Assembly (NCBI GenBank): GCA_965116785.1
Contig: OZ220731.1
Location: 1,860,001 to 1,924,000, forward strand
Reading direction: 5' to 3'
Length of the DNA: 64,000 bases
Source of the DNA: Bin87 sp965116785
GTDB lineage: Bacteria; Chloroflexota; Dehalococcoidia; Lucifugimonadales; UBA3495
Shown: positions 62,130-64,000 of the stretch, one piece after another
Numbering within the stretch: position 1 is the stretch's first letter
Layout of the letters: the number at the start of each line of letters is the position of its first letter
Translations under genes and position numbers: made by a program
Notes under the pieces: generated by a model
What the model was told of the DNA's origin: nothing
Databases searched by the model: none
Seen by the model: only the letters and a program-made list of their open reading frames with translations

Positions 62130-63546
62130 TTCCGAACTGCTCAAGTTGACCATCTCCGAAGTCGCCCCGCTGATCCAGGCACGGGAGGTTTCTCCTGTCG
62201 AACTTACCCAGGCTGCCCTGGACGAGGCGGAGCGACGCCAACCCACGCTGAACTCCTTCATCACCATCATGCGGGAGCAGGCTCTGGCCCAGGCCGAGGA
62301 GGCCGAGGAAGCCTTGTCCCGGGGCGAGTACCTGGGCCCTCTCCACGGTATACCCATCGGCATCAAGGACAACATCGCCACGGGCGGCATCAACACCACG
62401 CTGGGCACCAAGGTGTTGCGGGATCATGTGCCCGACGAAGACGCAGAAGTCGTCCGCCGCTGCAAGGCCGCCGGCGCCATCATCATCGGCAAGGAGAACC
62501 TGGAGGAGTTCGCTGCCGGCGCAACCTCCAACAACCCCCACTACGGCGCGGTGCACAATCCGTGGAACGTCGACCACATCCCGGGCGGCTCCAGCGGAGG
62601 CGGCGGGGCCAACGTGGCCGCCGGCGTCACCTTCGCCTCCCTGGGAACCGACCTGGGCGGGTCGGTGCGCCTGCCCGGGGCCTTCTGCGGCGTGGTCGGG
62701 CTCAAGCAGACTTTCGGCCGGGTCAGCCAGCGCGGCCTCATGGTCACGAGCTTCAACGGCGACCACATCGGCCCGATGACCCGCTCGGTCCGGGACAGCG
62801 CCCTGGTCCTGCAGGCCATCGCCGGCTACGACCCTCTGGACCCCAGCACGGTTCCCGTCCCGGTTGACGACTACGCGCTGATAATGGAGCGGGGGCTCAG
62901 CGGCCTGACCATGGGCATCCCCTCCAACTACTACTTCGACCATCTCGATCCGGAGGTGGAAGCCGCCGTTCGCCGCGCCATCGCCGCCCTGGAAGAACTG
63001 GGAGTCGCCACCCGCGAGGTCAGCGTACCCAGCATGCAGTACGCTGGCGCGCTGCGATTCTCCAGCATGGCGGATAGCGTCGTGACCCACGAGCCATACA
63101 TCACCTCCAACCGCGAGGACTACGGACCTGACACCCTCTACCGCACCCTGGCCGGCCAGTTCGTGCTGGGCCGCGATTACTCCAAGGCCATGAAGGTCCA
63201 GCGCATCATCAAGGAGGAACACGCGCGCGTCCTCCAGGATGTGGATTTCCTCATCACTCCCACCACGCCGCTGCCGGCGCCGCGCATCGACGCCGAAACC
63301 CTCGAGGCGGAGGGTCGTCGCCAGAAGGTGCGCGGTCCCGGTTCCGGCCACGTTTCGCGCAACACCAGCCCGATGAACGCCACGGGGTTCCCGGCCATCA
63401 CGGTTCCCTGCGGGTTCAGCGAGCTCGGCCTTCCCATCGGTCTCCAGTTCATCGGACGACCGTGGGAAGAGGGCAACCTGTTCCGCATCGCCAATGGTTA
63501 CGAAGGAGTCTCGCCCAGCCAGGGCGTCTGGCCCGATCTGGGGTAG
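62122..63546 (+). CDS. Amidase (amidase-signature family), GatA/AtzF-like
   Basis: A 474-residue protein from the ATG at 62122, preceded by GGAGGAG; an ATG five codons earlier is also open. The triad is complete: IPIGIKDNIATGG (Lys), IPGGSSGGGGANVAAG (cis-Ser) and GTDLGGSVRLPGAFCG (nucleophile Ser). It reads KENLEEFAAGATSNN where true GatA has NMDEFAMGSSTEN, so it is probably not the tRNA-dependent amidotransferase. The preceding small gene is its likely structural partner. A strong terminator follows. Confidence 0.92.
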   Translation: MPDSELLKLTISEVAPLIQAREVSPVELTQAALDEAERRQPTLNSFITIMREQALAQAEEAEEALSRGEYLGPLHGIPIGIKDNIATGGINTTLGTKVLRDHVPDEDAEVVRRCKAAGAIIIGKENLEEFAAGATSNNPHYGAVHNPWNVDHIPGGSSGGGGANVAAGVTFASLGTDLGGSVRLPGAFCGVVGLKQTFGRVSQRGLMVTSFNGDHIGPMTRSVRDSALVLQAIAGYDPLDPSTVPVPVDDYALIMERGLSGLTMGIPSNYYFDHLDPEVEAAVRRAIAALEELGVATREVSVPSMQYAGALRFSSMADSVVTHEPYITSNREDYGPDTLYRTLAGQFVLGRDYSKAMKVQRIIKEEHARVLQDVDFLITPTTPLPAPRIDAETLEAEGRRQKVRGPGSGHVSRNTSPMNATGFPAITVPCGFSELGLPIGLQFIGRPWEEGNLFRIANGYEGVSPSQGVWPDLG

Positions 63547-63570
63547 GTTCCAGTCCAGACTGTCCGCGTT

Positions 63571-63603
63571 GGGAGCGCCGCGGTGGCGCGGCGCTCCCGC
63601 TTT
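63571..63603 (+). terminator. Rho-independent terminator after the amidase
   Basis: GGGAGCGCCGCG and CGCGGCGCTCCC form a perfect 12-base-pair stem with a GTGG-type loop, followed by GCTTTCC. The U-tract is short. Confidence 0.75.
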
Positions 63604-63716
63604 CCTCGTGCGGGGAACGATGTCTACGCTATCAATGGACAAATCCCGTTCATCCTGTATATCCCTGTGAATTAAGCCTTACTTCAAACGACGCCGACCA
63701 TCACAGGAGCATCCCC

Positions 63717-64000
63717 ATGGAATACCGTCGCTTTGGCCCGACCGACATGACCGTTTCTGCCCTGGGTTTCGGCTGCTGGGAGATGGGTGGAACCTACGGC
63801 GACGTATCCGGCGGTGAGCTCGACGCTGCCGTCAACCGCGCCATCGACCTCGGCATCAACTGCTTCGACACGGCGCCGGCCTACGGACGCGGCGAATCGG
63901 AGGTCGTCCTGGGCAAGGCTCTCGGCAACCGTCGTAAGGACGTGGTCGTCGTTACCAAGTGCGGCGTGGGGTACGCAGACCGGCCCAAGGGACGGGACAG
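63717..64000 (+). CDS. Aldo/keto reductase, N-terminal part (runs off the window)
   Basis: NADPH-dependent TIM-barrel reductase. The first 94 or so residues are visible: MEYRRFGPTDMTVSALGFGCWEMGG, then GINCFDTAPAYGRGESEVVLGKAL with the catalytic Asp and Tyr, and VVVVTKCGVG with the catalytic Lys. AGGAG lies 8 bases before the ATG at 63717. The His and cofactor-binding C-terminus lie beyond base 64000. Confidence 0.93.
   Translation, partial: MEYRRFGPTDMTVSALGFGCWEMGGTYGDVSGGELDAAVNRAIDLGINCFDTAPAYGRGESEVVLGKALGNRRKDVVVVTKCGVGYADRPKGRD

Noticed and set aside
62011..63642. 543-codon open frame opposite the amidase gene
   Set aside because: Antisense shadow of a well-conserved amidase; the product has no recognisable domain or start signal.

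Overview
The window looks like a chromosomal segment of a GC-rich, aerobic member of the Chloroflexota, most likely class Dehalococcoidia (SAR202-like). The reasons are a solitary 16S rRNA gene with its own promoter and terminator and no 23S downstream, as in Dehalococcoides; a very short EF-Ts; and many catabolic families common in SAR202-type genomes (CaiB/BaiF CoA-transferases, a flavin luciferase-like monooxygenase, amidases, a DUF35/thiolase pair). This lineage call is inference from reading the sequence; no search was run. I see no CRISPR array, insertion sequence, prophage or tRNA gene.

Layout. 0-4 kb: aa3/caa3-type cytochrome oxidase (coxA partial, coxB with a fused cytochrome c domain) and heme A synthesis (ctaA-ctaB). 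4-14 kb: lipoprotein, MFS transporter, two overlapping CoA-transferases, a DUF433/PIN toxin-antitoxin pair, formamidase, SnoaL-like protein, metallo-beta-lactamase-fold protein, and a DUF35 plus thiolase pair. 14-17.4 kb: a two-gene unit with its own promoter and terminators, made of ordinary bacterial trpS preceded by a 737-residue protein joining a degenerate HD domain, a chorismate-mutase-like domain and an archaeal-type TrpRS-like domain. 17.4-21.5 kb: GATase-like pseudoenzyme, gyrA, alpha/beta hydrolase. 21.6-23 kb: hicB with a nonsense-interrupted hicA, then an intact vapBC. 23-28.6 kb: a tight four-gene unit (Agl23-like membrane protein, PaREP1-like protein, UPF0104 flippase-like protein, FAD oxidoreductase), probably for lipid-linked glycan assembly. 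28.8-38.5 kb: amidase, AcoX-like kinase plus TSUP exporter, sugar-nucleotide epimerase plus trxB, a duplicated dimeric-barrel protein, LLM monooxygenase, pyruvate kinase and a second PaREP1-like protein. 38.5-48 kb: gltB-gltD, rsfS, and thiL (frameshifted)-tsaE-tsaB-ndk. 48-50 kb: 16S rRNA. 50-54 kb: two MFS transporters and a dienelactone hydrolase. 54-62 kb: the conserved bacterial cluster rpsB-tsf-pyrH-frr-uppS-cdsA-dxr-rseP. 62-64 kb: a GatC/AtzG-like plus amidase pair and a partial aldo/keto reductase.

The most unusual item is the HD/chorismate-mutase/TrpRS-like fusion co-transcribed with trpS. It keeps HLGH but has lost KMSKS and the usual GxDQ adenylate-binding residues, which suggests a tryptophan- or chorismate-linked regulator or a repurposed enzyme. 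Two of the three toxin-antitoxin modules have a lesion at the 5' end of the toxin gene while the antitoxin is intact. thiL carries an apparent 2-base deletion. The GATase-like protein translationally coupled to gyrA has lost its nucleophile and its catalytic histidine.
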